In this document: positions 24,550 to 38,100 of the stretch, one piece after another
Position numbering within the stretch: position 1 is the first letter of the stretch
Layout: each line of letters starts with the position of its first letter
Source: Strongyloides papillosus
Taxonomy: Eukaryota > Nematoda > Chromadorea > Rhabditida > Strongyloididae
NCBI GenBank assembly: GCA_005656395.1
Contig: SRSI01000048.1
Span: forward strand, 124,001 to 188,000
Reading direction: 5' to 3'
DNA length: 64,000 bases
The notes under the pieces: generated by a model
Seen by the model: only the letters and a program-made list of their open reading frames with translations
Databases searched by the model: none
Told to the model about the DNA's origin: nothing
Position numbers and translations under genes: made by a program

Positions 24550-26191
24550 AGAATCGTTCTTCTGTTGGACTTTTTTTTTAATTAATTACTTTCTTAATTG
24601 ACTTATAAAGTCTTTTTCAAAGCCTACGAGCTTGGTTTTACATTCATTAAATGAAACTAGTGTATAAGTTTTTAATTTTTTGCATTAATTCTTATCCCTT
24701 TCTGTATTATTAATTGTTGTTTTTGAAATTAAGATAATACCTTTAAAAAATTACTTTAAATTCTATATGTCTATATATCTATCATATAAAATAAATTTTA
24801 TAAATATTTCCGTTAAAAATGATTCATTCTTCACATTTGTAAGAAATATTTGTACCACTTTTTGTAAATAAATTTTTTATTAATTTTTTAATAAAAAATC
24901 AGAATCATTTACTTTTGACAAACAAATTTAAAGTGTGTTTTTGTATCATGTTACTATATAAATTTTATAAATAATTTACTCCCTACATACTCAATAAACT
25001 TTTTTTTTGTTTATTTTGAAATGATGTGTAGCACACTTCTCTTGAGCATTGTTTCAAAATTTCAAAGGTTGTTTAACTGACATCGCATTTTTATAAATGT
25101 AAATAATATCGTATAATTTTTATTGTATTAACTATATTTTATGTTATCTTCCTTCATTTTTGTAAGTTCTTTATATTAATGTTTTATATTTCTAATTTTT
25201 GTTCTAATATTTTAAGTTTAAGAACTTTGATAGATGTAATTTTTTTAAATCATATTGATATAACTGTATATTATAAAGTTATTTACTATATTTTATACAA
25301 TAATTAGTCATTTAATGTGTAATAGTTGCACTTTCTGAGTACGTATCTTAAGATTTTTTATAAAATACCATTTTTAATTATTGAAAACAATTTTTTATTT
25401 GTAGTTATTGCTGAAAATGTTGTGTTTGAATTTGTTTGTATTTTTTTAGTAATGTATACATATCAGTCATTAACATACCTCCATTGTTATATTACCCCTC
25501 ACGAAGATAATTGAATACTTTACCATTTGATAGATAAGTTTTATTCTTAAGTTAACCTCGTAGAATATTATTTTAATAGTTTATAGTAAAATTCCATATA
25601 TCTTATAAATTGTGTTATCTCTTAAACAATAGTTATTTGTTTGTTAAAATGAACACTTAGCGTTAACTGATAATAAAAGGCATAGAGACTATATTTCTTT
25701 AAATGTATAAATATTTAATATCTATTTCTTCTATTATCATATATTAGAGATTCAACAATAATAATATTATATCTTATAATAAACTATTTTTATTAAATGT
25801 TCTTCCGTTGATAAATTTATTTTTTTCTGATCAAAGATATAGAAAATAAAAAAGATTAAAAACATAATAAAAATTTTTAGAAACATTAACAAGTTTTAAT
25901 GATTCTGTCATTACATTGTCATCTAAAAACTTTATCAGGCTTTAAGAGTAATGATATTGTATCATTATCTAAAATATGACTAGATAAATAAAGTAAGTTT
26001 CCAATGAAAAAGTTTTCTTATCCTGCATGAATAAACAATTGTTATCCCTTTTTAAAAAATATGTCTTTAAAAAATATGGGTTAATTATGTCTGTCTTTAA
26101 ATGATAAAAAAATAGGGTGTTTTTATAAAGTCTTATTGTTATTGGTTAAATATTTTATTTAACCAAATCTAATGTTATTTTTATCATATAG
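24550..26191. other. AT-rich non-coding DNA ending in a splice acceptor
   Basis: No coding sequence recognised. It ends with TTTTTATCATATAG at 26191, the acceptor used by the second titin-like block. Near 26097-26162 it holds a segment that recurs in an intron at 61739-61800. Confidence 0.5.
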
Positions 26192-29100
26192 CTCTTAAAA
26201 AAGATAGTGAGAAGTTTCAAAAATTACTAGAGAAGAACAAAACACTTGAAAATGAACCATTGAGTGACAATGATATTGTCAATGTAAAAGGTAAAAAATC
26301 AAAGCAATCATCTGAAAATCACAAATCTACATTGGATAAAAATAACATCAATACTCCTATTGAAGAATTAGCAAGTGAAAATTTAAACAAAAACATTGAA
26401 AAGAATACTTCTCTAAGCAAAAAGAAAGTGAAAACAGGAAAAAAGACTGGACAAAAAAAATGTGAAACGGATGAAATAATTAAAGAAACATCTTTAAAAA
26501 ATCATATAAATGATAAGTGCACACTCAATGAGACAAGTAAATCCATTGTGAAGAATGGTAATTCTCAAGATGAAATTACAGAAGAATTTGTAATTAGTAG
26601 TAATATTTGTGATAATGAAACAATTATGAGTACAATTAAAGAATGTATATCTAATGAAACAATTATAAAAAATTTATCGCCAATTCATAAAACAAATAAA
26701 GACTATGGAGGTGGTGATATCTCTTTTGTAGAAAAATTATCAATTGAAAGTGAGATACCTAGTAACGATATCGAGAATAAGGAACAAATTAAACAAAAAA
26801 TTTCAAATATTTCACCAACGCGTATTGATCAAAGTTCTATCAAAGAGAAGGGTATTTCAGAGGAATCTGATACTAGTTATCCGAAGAATGACCCAAAAAA
26901 TTTAGAAAATCAAGTATCTAATTTGATACAAACTTTAGATAAAACAAAGAAGAGTGATATAGAAACATCACCACTGATATCACCAAAAAGAACAAAAGAA
27001 AAAATTCCTAAAACAAAAGCTAAATCTAATAAAAAACAAGTAAACAAAATAAAAGATGTCGAGAATATAAATGTAGATCTTGAATTGACTAACGATAATA
27101 ACCTTATAAAAGATTTAGAAGCCGTGAATATTACTCCACTAATAAGAAATATGAGTGATATATCATATGAAGAATTAGGTGACATTTTAATAGCTCTAGA
27201 AAAATCAAATGATGAATATGCTTCAGAATTAACAATACTTGATTCACCAAAAGAAATCCATACAAAAAATATTAAAAAAGACAATATAGTGCCTTCAATT
27301 AGGCGTCAAAAAGAAAAGGAAAAAACTACTAAGACACAGAAGAAACATAAAGAAGATAAGAATAAGAAAGCCATTAATTTATCCTATGAAATTGTTGACG
27401 ATGTAACTGAAAGTCATCAAAATGAAACGATGAAGTCACTTAACAATGTTGATGTTGATGTAAGTTTAATTAAGAACCATTCTTCTGAAAAAGAAGAGGG
27501 GATATTTGAAGATAGAATAACTAAAGAAAAAGTTAATCAAGGTTCATTGAAAAATGTGAAACCAACCATAAAAAATAAGCAAAAAGATAGCTTAATTAGA
27601 AACAAAGAATCAATTGATGATAGAAAAACCGCACAAGAGAAAATTAATGATATAAAAATGGAAGAAATAGGCAAAAAATCAATTGATGATAGAAAAACTG
27701 CACAAGAGAAAATTAATGATATAAAAATTGAAGAAATACCCAAAGATTCAAATGATTCTAGTGATAAAAAGTTATCAGATATTGAGAGTAAAATTGTTGA
27801 AAGCAAAAAAATTAAGTCAACAAGAAAAGTGAAAAAAGATTCAAGAAACAACGACAAAAAGCCATTGGAAGATGATTATGTAGATTCCAATACATGTGCT
27901 TTAAATGAGGTTAACGTTGAATTAAACATAGATAGATGTACTTCAATTGATATAGAAACGGAAGAAATAATTCTACCCTCAGATGTAAAAGACGTCAAAG
28001 TTCATACCCCAATAAAACTAACTAAAGCACATTCTTCAAATGATAAAACTGATAAACAAACTATTTTACAAGGTGCTAAAAAAGAAACAACGAAAGATAT
28101 TAAGAAAACTGTTCAAAAGAAAAAAATGGAAAGTACTCTAAAATCAAAAGATGATAATTTAGCTAATGACAACCAAGAAATTGATAAGAAGTTAGATAAA
28201 AAATTGCAAGATAAAACACCTAAAAAAGTACAATTAGAAACAAAAGTAGATATATCTTTAACATCAAACTCCAAGTCAGATTGTGCTTCAATAGTAGTAA
28301 ATAATGAATCCAGCAATGTTTCTATTGTAATAAGTGTTGTTGATAAAAAATCTGATAACGTGGATAATAAATCAACGACTAAACAAATGTCTGAGCAGCA
28401 TCCAATTATAAACAAAGATAATATATTTGACAATAAGGTGATATCCGAAGCTCAACCACAAGAAACAAATAATAAGAATGAAAATACAAAAGTTAATGAA
28501 AAATTAGACAAAATTAAAGTATCAAAAATTAAAAAAGAAAAAACAAATGATAAAAATGAAAATATAGAACTTAATAATGGATTAGAAAAAATTAATGTAT
28601 CAGAAGTTAAGGAAGAAAAAACATATAATAAAAATATAGAACTTAATAATGATTTAGACAAAATTAAAATATCAGAAATTAAGAAAGAAAAAACAAAGAA
28701 TAAAAAAGGAAAACAAAGTCCTTCTCTTTCTAGTAATAAGGATTTGGACACTACAAATGAAAATCTACTGTTGGATAAAGAAGAGTCTTCAATTGATGAA
28801 ATAAATGAAAGTAATTTGGATACAAAACAACTTACAAGTACAAATGACGAACATTTACAAGAACAGACTCCAAATTTTGTTATCAAACATCAAGAGTATA
28901 ATCTTGAAAGTGGGGAAAACATTGTAATCCAACAACAGTTAACAGCATACCCAGAACCAAACATATTGATAAAAATAAATGATAATATACTAGAACAAAA
29001 TGAAAATGTAAAAGTTATAATAGAAAGAGAAAAAGTTGAATACTCAATAAACGTATTAGTTAATGAAATAGACAATACTCTTAATGGCACACTTTCATTT

Positions 29101-32100
29101 ATAGCTTCCAATGGCCTAGGTATTGATAAAAGTTTCTTCTCGATAAATGTTAAAGATGGAGATCAAAAGAATAAGTTGAGGGATAAAATAGAAGCTCCAA
29201 GAATTAATGGACCTAAAATCAAGAGTGTGAAGGAAGGAGATAATTTGAAACTTATATATACTATTAAAACAATTGAAATTCCTGAAGTACGAATATACAA
29301 AAATAATGTCTATGTTGAAGATTATAGGGTACGTCTTACTTTTTTTAATATTTAAAAATTTTTTTTATAGTTTACAATTGATAAAAAACACAATGAATAT
29401 ATTGTTTCATTCAAAATTGAGAAATTATCCTTATCTGATAGTGGAGAATATGTCTGTAAAGCAATAAATAAAAAAGGAGAAGCAATGATCACTACTATGG
29501 TCCACGTTTCAAAAAAAGGTAGCTAATTAATTATCTATAAACTAATTCATAACGATATTAATATTTTTCAGAACCATACAAAAATGAGCAAAAAATAGTA
29601 ACCAATGAACAAGTAAATGAGATTGTTCCTAAGAAAAGAAAGAATACTCCAAAAGCATTGCAAATTCCAAGAGAGATAAATTCATTATATGGAGAACCAA
29701 GCAAAAAGGTTTCAATACTAAGTGTTACAGCAAGAATAGAAGCAGATGCAGAAACAAATGATGAAGCACATATCACTTTAAGTCCACGTGAACCACTATC
29801 AGCATCAATAAGCATAAAAGGTTCAGTATGCTCACGACAAGATAATGAGAAAGAAACTCAAGATTACGAAAAACATAAAGGAAAATATACAATTGAAGAT
29901 TTGAGGAATGAGACTGATCTTGTCAAAGAGAAAATTGAAGTTGAGAATATTAAATCTATAAAGAAACCTAGTCATGAATTAAAACCGGATGAATTAGAAG
30001 GCGATATTAAAGTTTCAAAGAAACAATCATGTCTAGATGAAAAGGTTTCTCATGACTCTAAGGAACTAAAAGATTCTGTTGATACCTCTAAGAAAGTTCT
30101 TGATGATGAAGAAAGTACAAAAGAACAAAAACTTAAAGATGAAACTGATGAAGACTACGTCCGTCATCCCAAGAAAGTAAGTGCACTTAAAGAGAAGTCA
30201 ATAGATAGAAAATCAAAAGATGAAATCAAAAAAGAAAATTTGAAGGATTCTGTTGACCTTCCTAAAAAAGTAGTTGAAATTAAAGAAAAATCTGTAGATG
30301 AGAAAAATAAGGATGAATTCAAAAAAGATAAATTGAAAGATGCTCTCGATAAATCTAAGAAGGTTTCTGAAGTTAAACAGAAAACAACCGAAGAGAAATC
30401 TAATGATAAAGTCAAGAAAGATAAAATGAAAGATGCTGTAGATGTTTCCAAGAAGGTTTCTGAGGTTAAAGAAAAATTAACAAAAGAGAAACCTAATGAT
30501 GATGTTAAAGAAGATAAATTGAAGGACTCAATTGACGCTTCTCAAATGATTCATGAGATTAAAGAGAAACCAACAGCAGAGAAAATAAAAGATGAGGCTA
30601 AGAAAAAGAAAATAAAAGATTCTATTGATTTTTCAAAGAAGGTAACTGAAGATAAAGAAAAATTAACAGATAAAAAGCCTATATATGAGATCAAGGAAGA
30701 ATCTGTTGACCTTTCTAAGAAATTAATTGAAGTTAAAGATGAAACAAAATTGGTGAAGTCTAAGGATGAAGCCAAGGAAAGTTCTGTTGATTTCCATAAA
30801 GAAGCAAATAAAATTAAAGAGAAGAGAAAAACAGAGAAGCCTAAAGACGATGTCAAGAATGATTCTACTGATATTTTTAAAGAGGTTATTGAAAACAAAG
30901 AGAAACCTAGTGATGGAATCAATAAGGATGTTGCTGACATTTCTAAAAAAATAAGTGAAGTTAAAGAGAAGCCAAAAGTAGAGAAATGTAAAGAAGAAAT
31001 AAAGAAAGATTCTGTTAAACTTCCTAAAAAAGTAACTGAAGCTAAAGAGAAATCAACAAAACAGAAATTTGAAGATGATATCAAAAAAGATTCCGTTAAT
31101 CTTTCTAAGAATGTAACTGAAGATGAAGAGAATTTAAAAGAAGAGAAACCTAAAGAAGAAATAAAGAAAGATTCTATTAAACTTCCTAAGAAAAAAATTG
31201 GAGTTAAAGGAAAGATAACTGAAGAGAGATCTAAAGATGAAGCAAAAAAAGATTCTGTTGATCTTTCTAAGAATGTAACTGAAGATAAAGAGAAGCCAAA
31301 AGAGGAGAAACCTAAAGTTGAAATAAAGAAAGATTCTGTTGAACTTCCTAAGGAAAAAATTGAAGTTAAAGAGAAGATAAAAGTAGATAAATCCAAAGAT
31401 GAAACAAAAAAAGATTCTGTTGAACTTTCTAAGGAAGTAACTAAAGCTAAAGAGAAATTAACAGAGGAGAAACTTACAGACAAAGTTAAAAAAGATTCTA
31501 TTGAACTTTCTGAGAAGATAATTAAAGTTAATGAAGAGCTAACAGTAGAGAAATCTGATGAAGAAATAAAGGAAGATTCTGCTGACCTTTCTAAGAAGAT
31601 AACTAAAGTTAAAGAAAAGCCAATTGAAAAGAAATCTAAAGGCGAAATTAAAAAAGGTACTGTTGATACTTCTAAAGAGGCTCCAGAAGTTAAAGAAAAA
31701 CCAATTGAAAAGAAACTTAAAGGAGAAATTAAAAAAGATACTGTTGATACTTCTAAAGAGGCTCTAGAAGTTCAAATAAAACCAAAAACGGAGAAGCCCA
31801 ATTATGGAATTAAGGAAGATGTCGATGATTTTTCTAGGAATGTAACTGAAGCTAAAGTGAAGCCAGCAGAAGAGGAAGATAAAGATGATATCAAAAAAGA
31901 TTCTGTTGAACTTCCTAGGAAAACAAATGAAATTAAAGAGAAAATAAAGGAAGAAAAATCTAAAGATAAATCCATAAAAAACAAGTTGAAAGACACTACT
32001 GATCTTTCAAAAAACGTGACTGTTATTAAAGATGTTTCTAAAGAAAAACTTATCGATGAAGTCAAAGAAGACTCTATTGGCATTTCTGAGAAAACAATTA

Positions 32101-35100
32101 AAGTTAACGAAAAACCAAAAGGAGAAAAATCTAAAGACGAAGTTAAGAGTGTTGATCTTCCTGAAAAGATAACTGAAGTTAAGGCGAAGGCAATAAGAAT
32201 GAAACTTAAGGATGGAGTCAAGAGTGACCAATTGGAAGAATCTGTTGACCTTTCTAAGATAACAAATAAAGTTGAAAGAAAATCAACAGATGAAACAAGC
32301 AAGGTCGAAGAAGATTCAGTTGACCTTTCTAAGGATGTAGTAGACATTAAAGAAAAGTCAGAAAAAGAAAAGCATAAAGAAGAGGCCAAGATAGATTCTT
32401 TTGATCATTTAGACAAATTAGCTGAAGTTGAAGAAAAGTCAATAGTAAAGAAATCTAAAAATGAATCCAAGAAAAACAAATTAAAAGATTCCACTGATAT
32501 TTCTACGGCAATAACTGAAGCCAAAGAAAAAACAAAAGATAAAATCAATGAAAGTTTCACTGACCCTTCCAAAAAAGAATCTGAAACTAAAGTAAAAGTA
32601 AAAAGTGATGTAATAGAGGATAAATCGGAAGATTCTGTTGATATCCTTGGAAATTTAGATGTAGTAAAAGAGAAGGCAGCAAGTAAGAAACTTAAAGATG
32701 AAGTTAAGCTAGACAAATTGAAAGATTCAGCTGATCATTCTGAAATGTTAATTGAAACTAAAGAAAAATCTATGGAGAAGAAATCTAACGATGAAATTAA
32801 GAAAGACAAAGCGAAAGATTCTGCTGACCTTTCCATGAAGACAACTGAAGTTAAAGAAAAAACAGCAGATAAGAAAGCTAAGAATGAACTCAAGAAAGAG
32901 TCCGTTGATCTTTCTAAAAATATAAATGAGTTTAAATTAAAAAAAACAGACAAAAATTCTAAAGACGAAGCTAATGGTAATTCATTTGGCCTTTCTAATG
33001 AGATAACTGAAGCTAAAGAAAGGCTCAAAGGTTTAATTAAGAAAGATCCTGTTGATCCTCCTAAGACAATTATTGAAGTCAAGGAGAATCTTGCCGATGA
33101 AAAAGATAAGGATGCATTTAAAAAAGATTCTGTTGACGTTTCCAAGAAAGTAACTGAAGTTAAAGATAAAACAGCGGATAAGAAAGCTAAGGATGAATTC
33201 AAGAAAGATTCTTTTGAACTTTCTACAAAGGTAATTGAAGTTAAAGAAAAAGTAGTAGAAAAAAAATCTAAAGATGAATTTATGAAAGATAAATTGAAAG
33301 ACTCTAGTGATATTTCTAAGGTAGTGATTGAAGTTAAAGAGAAACCAAAAGATGAAGTAAAAGAAGATTCTGTCGACCTTTCTAAAAAAATAGCTAAAGA
33401 CAAAGGAAAATTAACAGAGAAGAAATCTACTGATGAAAATAAGAAAGATTCTGCTAATCTTACTAAAACGTTACCCGAAGTTGAAGAAAAATCAACAGAG
33501 AAGAAATCTAGAGGAGAAGATAAAAAAGATTCTCTCGATCTTTCTAAGAAGATAATCGAGGTTAAGAAAAAATCAAGAAGTAAAAGTCCTAAAGTTGAAA
33601 TTAAGAAAGAAAAACTAGAAGATTCCGTTGATCCTTCTAAGAATATAGCTATAGTCAAAGAACAAGAGGCAGAGAAAGAATCTAATGGTAAAATCATAAA
33701 CGTTTCTACCGACCTTTCTAAAGAGATACCTGAAGTTCAAGAGAAGCCAAGAAATAAAAAGCTTAAAGGTGAAATCAAAGGAGATTTTGTTGATCTTTCT
33801 GAAAATGTAAACGAAGTTAGACTAAAAAAAACAGACAAAAAATCTAAAGACGAAACTGATAGTAATTCATTTGGCCTCTCTATGGAGATAACTGAAGCTA
33901 AAGAAAGGCTTAAAGGTTTAGTTAAGAAAGACTCTGTTGATCCTTCTAAGACGATTATTGAAGTCAAGGAGAATCTTACAGATAAAAAAAATAAAGATGA
34001 ATTTAAAAAAGATTCTGTTGACGTTTCCAAGAAGGTAACCGAAGTTAAAGAAAAAATAGCAGTTATGAAACCTAAAGATGAAGTCATGAAAGATCTTGTT
34101 GACGTTCCAGAGGAGATAACTGAAGTTAAAGAAAAGATAGCGGTTAAGAAACCCAAAGATAAAGTCAAGAAAGAGATTGTTGATCATTCTAAGACAATTA
34201 TTGAGGTCAAAGAGAACATTATGGATGAAAAGAACAAAAAGGAATTTAAGGATGATTCTGTTGACGTTCCAGAGGAGATAACTGAAGTTAAAGAAAAGAT
34301 AGCGGTTGAAAAACCCAAAAATGAAGTCAAAAAAGAGATTGTTGATCATTCTAAGACAATTATTGAGGTCAAAGAGAATTTTATAGATGAATTGGACAAA
34401 AATGAATTTAAGGAAGATTCTATTGACGTTTCAGAGGAGATAACTGAAGAAAAGATAGTGGTTAAAAAACCTAAAGATAAAGTCAAGAAAGATATTGTTG
34501 ATCATTCTAAGACAATAATTGAGGTGAAAGAGAAGTTTATAGATGAAGTGGACAAAAATGAATTTAAGAAAGATTCTACTAAAGTCTCCGAAAAAGTAAC
34601 TAAAGCGAAAAAGAAAATAGCAGTTAAGAAACCCAGAGATGAAGATGATAAAATATCTATCGATCTTTCTAACAAAATAACTGAAGTGAAAGAGATATCA
34701 ACAGACCAGAAAATCACTGGAGAATTTAACAAAGATTCTATTGATGTTTCCGAAGAGATAACTGAAGTTAAAGAAATAATATCAATAAAAAAATCTAAAG
34801 ATGAAGTCAAGAAAGATCTTGCTGATCATTCTGAAACGATAAATGAAGTCAAAGAAAAGCCAACAGACGAGGAAGTTAAGGATAAACTTAAGGAGGTTTC
34901 TGTTGAGGATTCTAAGGAATCAATTGATGTTAAAGAAAAAACAATAAAGAAGGAATCTAAAGATAAAGCCACGAAACAAGTTACCGATACTTCTAAAAGA
35001 GCATCTAAAGTTACAGGAAAACAATCTGATGAAAAACCTAAAAATGAAATTAAGAAAGATGTTGTTGATGTTTCTATAGAAATAACTGAAGGTAAAGAGA

Positions 35101-38100
35101 AACTAACAGAAAAGAAAAATAAAGATGAAATCAAAATAGATTCTGTTGAACTTCCTAAGAAAAAAACTGAAATTAAAGAGGACGTAACGATGGAGGAACT
35201 AGAAGATGGAATAAATAAAGATTCTGTTGCCGTTTCTAAAATGACAACCGAAGTTATTCAGGAACTAATTGAAGAAAAATGTATAGATGAAATTAAAAAA
35301 GATTTTATTGATCTTTCTGAGAAAACAAGTGAAGATAGAGGAGATTCCTTCGGTATCTCTACGGAATTGACAGACTCAGAAGAAAAACGTGCTGAGGAGG
35401 AATCTGTAGAAAAAGCCATGAAAATTAAATCTAAGGATTCCCGAGAACCCTCAAAGAAAAATTCTAAGGCAAAGGTAAAATCATCTAGCGCTAAAGAAGT
35501 GGTTGAAATTATAAATGATAAGGAAAAAATTTACGAAAATATTACGGCAGAAACAAAACCTACCGACCCCGAAGATAAAAAAAGTAGTGTATATGAGGAT
35601 GAAACGAAAGAAGAAGATTCAAAAGATAGTGCTGAACTGTCTTCTACTATTGTCATGGCTTCTGAAATAAATGAGGTTATAAAGGCTAACGATCTCGAAG
35701 TTAAGGCCGACTACACAAAAAATCAATTAAAAATTGCAGAAGAAATTGAAGTTGACAGTAAATTAGAAGTTGAAGCATCAAAAAGTATAAAAATACCTTC
35801 TGATTCGCAATACACTAATGGACCAACATATAATGATGATAAACTGATTGTTGGAAATGGTAATATACACTCTACTGATGAAGTTATCAATGCAACATTC
35901 AAAAACAAAGTTTCAAAGGATTACGAAGAAGCGGATCTAATGATCAAGAAGAGAAAACCAAAAAGAGGTCTAGCTTTGAAGCCATCATCACAAATCCATG
36001 GACGAAGAGGTGACACTATTACATTAGAATGTGAATTGCATCATGAAGATGATGAAGTTTCATGGAAATTCAATGGTTCTGATATCTCTGACTGTAGAAT
36101 GACAATTGAAAATATGCCCTACTCTTCAAAATTAATTATCAAAGATGTTCTTCCTTCTGATAGTAATTCTATTGTTCAGTACACAACAAATGATGGTGAA
36201 AAAAATATTTCTCATCAATCATGTCTCGAAATTGATGAAGTACCCATTGAATTCATTAAATGTTTAGATAAAAAATACATTGGTGAAGAAAATAATTCAA
36301 TTGATTTATCGGTTGAATTAAATTACGTGGCTGATAACGCTAATTGGTTTGTTAAAAAGGACAAAGTCGCTGAAAGTGAAAAGTATCATCTATCCGTTGT
36401 AAATGGCGAATATAAATTTCATATTGAAAATCTTGACTATGATGACAGTGGATTGATAGAATTCGTTGCAAATGATGTACTTTGTTGCTCTACTACTCTT
36501 GAAATATACGGTAAACCATATTTGATAAACAAAATAAATAATGGAAAAAGCATTACTGGAAATATTGATGACAAAGTTACTCATGTATGGAACATTAAAT
36601 CAAATCCGGTACCTGAATGTGAAATTTTCTTTAATGATAATAAAGTTGAAACCGGTATTCACTTCAATATTGAAGTTGTTGATAGTAAAATATCGCTAAC
36701 GAAACAAAATGTATCTAGAAAAGATAGTGGTGAATATAAACTTCGTGTATTCAATAAGTATGGTGAAGATTATGATTCATTCCATATACTTATTAACGAC
36801 GTTCCTTTACCACCGACTTCACTACGCTTAAATTCAGTTGATGATGACTGTGTTACTATTTCATGGTCACCTCCTGAAACCAATGACGATTCTGTGATAT
36901 TTGGATACGTTATTGAAATCAAAGAAACTGATAGAAGGGCCTTTAAGAAGGTTGGTCAAACTAATGGAAATAAAACAACATTTACAATTGAAAATCTTGA
37001 TATAAATACTGAATACCTCGTCAGAGTAGCAGCAAAAAATAAATATGGTATAAGTGAATTCACGGGACCAATTACTGTTAAAACAAAATCACCATTTAAA
37101 GCACCAACAATAATAACACCACCAACTATTAAAAATGTTATTAATAATAGCTGTGAGCTAGTATGGGAAGAATGTATTAATAATGGTGGTTCAGAAATCT
37201 ACTGTTATGATGTTTTCGGAAGCGAAAATGATAAAGAATGGTCAAAAATTAATTCATCTCCTATATTTATGTGCAATTACACAGTAAAAGGACTAAAGTA
37301 TTCCGATGATGATAATCTAGTCAATTACAAGTTCAAAGTTGAAGCAACAAATGCAGCAGGATACACATCAAACTCAGATTTAGCATCAGAAACAATAACA
37401 ATGAATAAAAAGGTTTCAAGACCTAAAAAAATTACAAATATTCCAAAAATTACAATAACAAATTGTGACTCCGTGACTGTTGACTGGATTTGTTGCGAAC
37501 CACCAGAAGACTGTCCTTCATATAATGTCTACTTCAAAAATGAAGATTCTGGAACAGATACCTGGAAATCCGTAAAAACACCATCACCACCGGTAGCAAT
37601 TAGCGACTTAAAAGAAGGAATCAGCTATGTATTTAAAGTATGTGGAGAAAACAATGAAGGCGAAGGGGAATGCAGTGAAACATCTGAACCAGTTAGAATG
37701 GTTACAAATGAAGCACCACGCTTTACAAGAACACTTAGAAATGTTTCAGTTGCCAAGAAAGCATCTCTACAACTAGAATGCCATGCCATTGGTGAACCTT
37801 TACCATTATTTGTTTGGTGCCATAACAACAATGAAATAATTCCAGATGAGTCAAATAACTACCAGATCCTAGTTGAAGGATTTACTACAATATTACAAGT
37901 TGATAAGATAAGTGAAGAACATTCTGGACAGTACAAGTGCTTTGCAATAAACGAATATGGAGAAGATGATACAACATGTACATTAAATGTTGCTGATGTC
38001 AGAGCACACTTTACCTCAACATTCCCTGAATTTACTTCTGTTGAAGAAGGAACAACTATTGAACTTACTTGTGAATTATCTGATGATGATGCTTGTGTTA

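Noticed and set aside
25326..25514. 62-codon plus-strand frame upstream of the second titin-like block
   Set aside because: Its composition (Phe, Ile, Tyr, Leu) is what AT-rich non-coding DNA gives by chance, and it offers no good splice link to 26192.
30164..35134. Many long minus-strand open frames (up to 320 codons) rich in Ser, Phe and Leu opposite the titin repeat region
   Set aside because: They mirror the Lys/Glu/Asp/Ser codons of the repeat units; the reverse complements give Phe, Leu, Ser and Ile with few stops. They repeat with the same period as the sense protein and lack starts, domains or splice signals.
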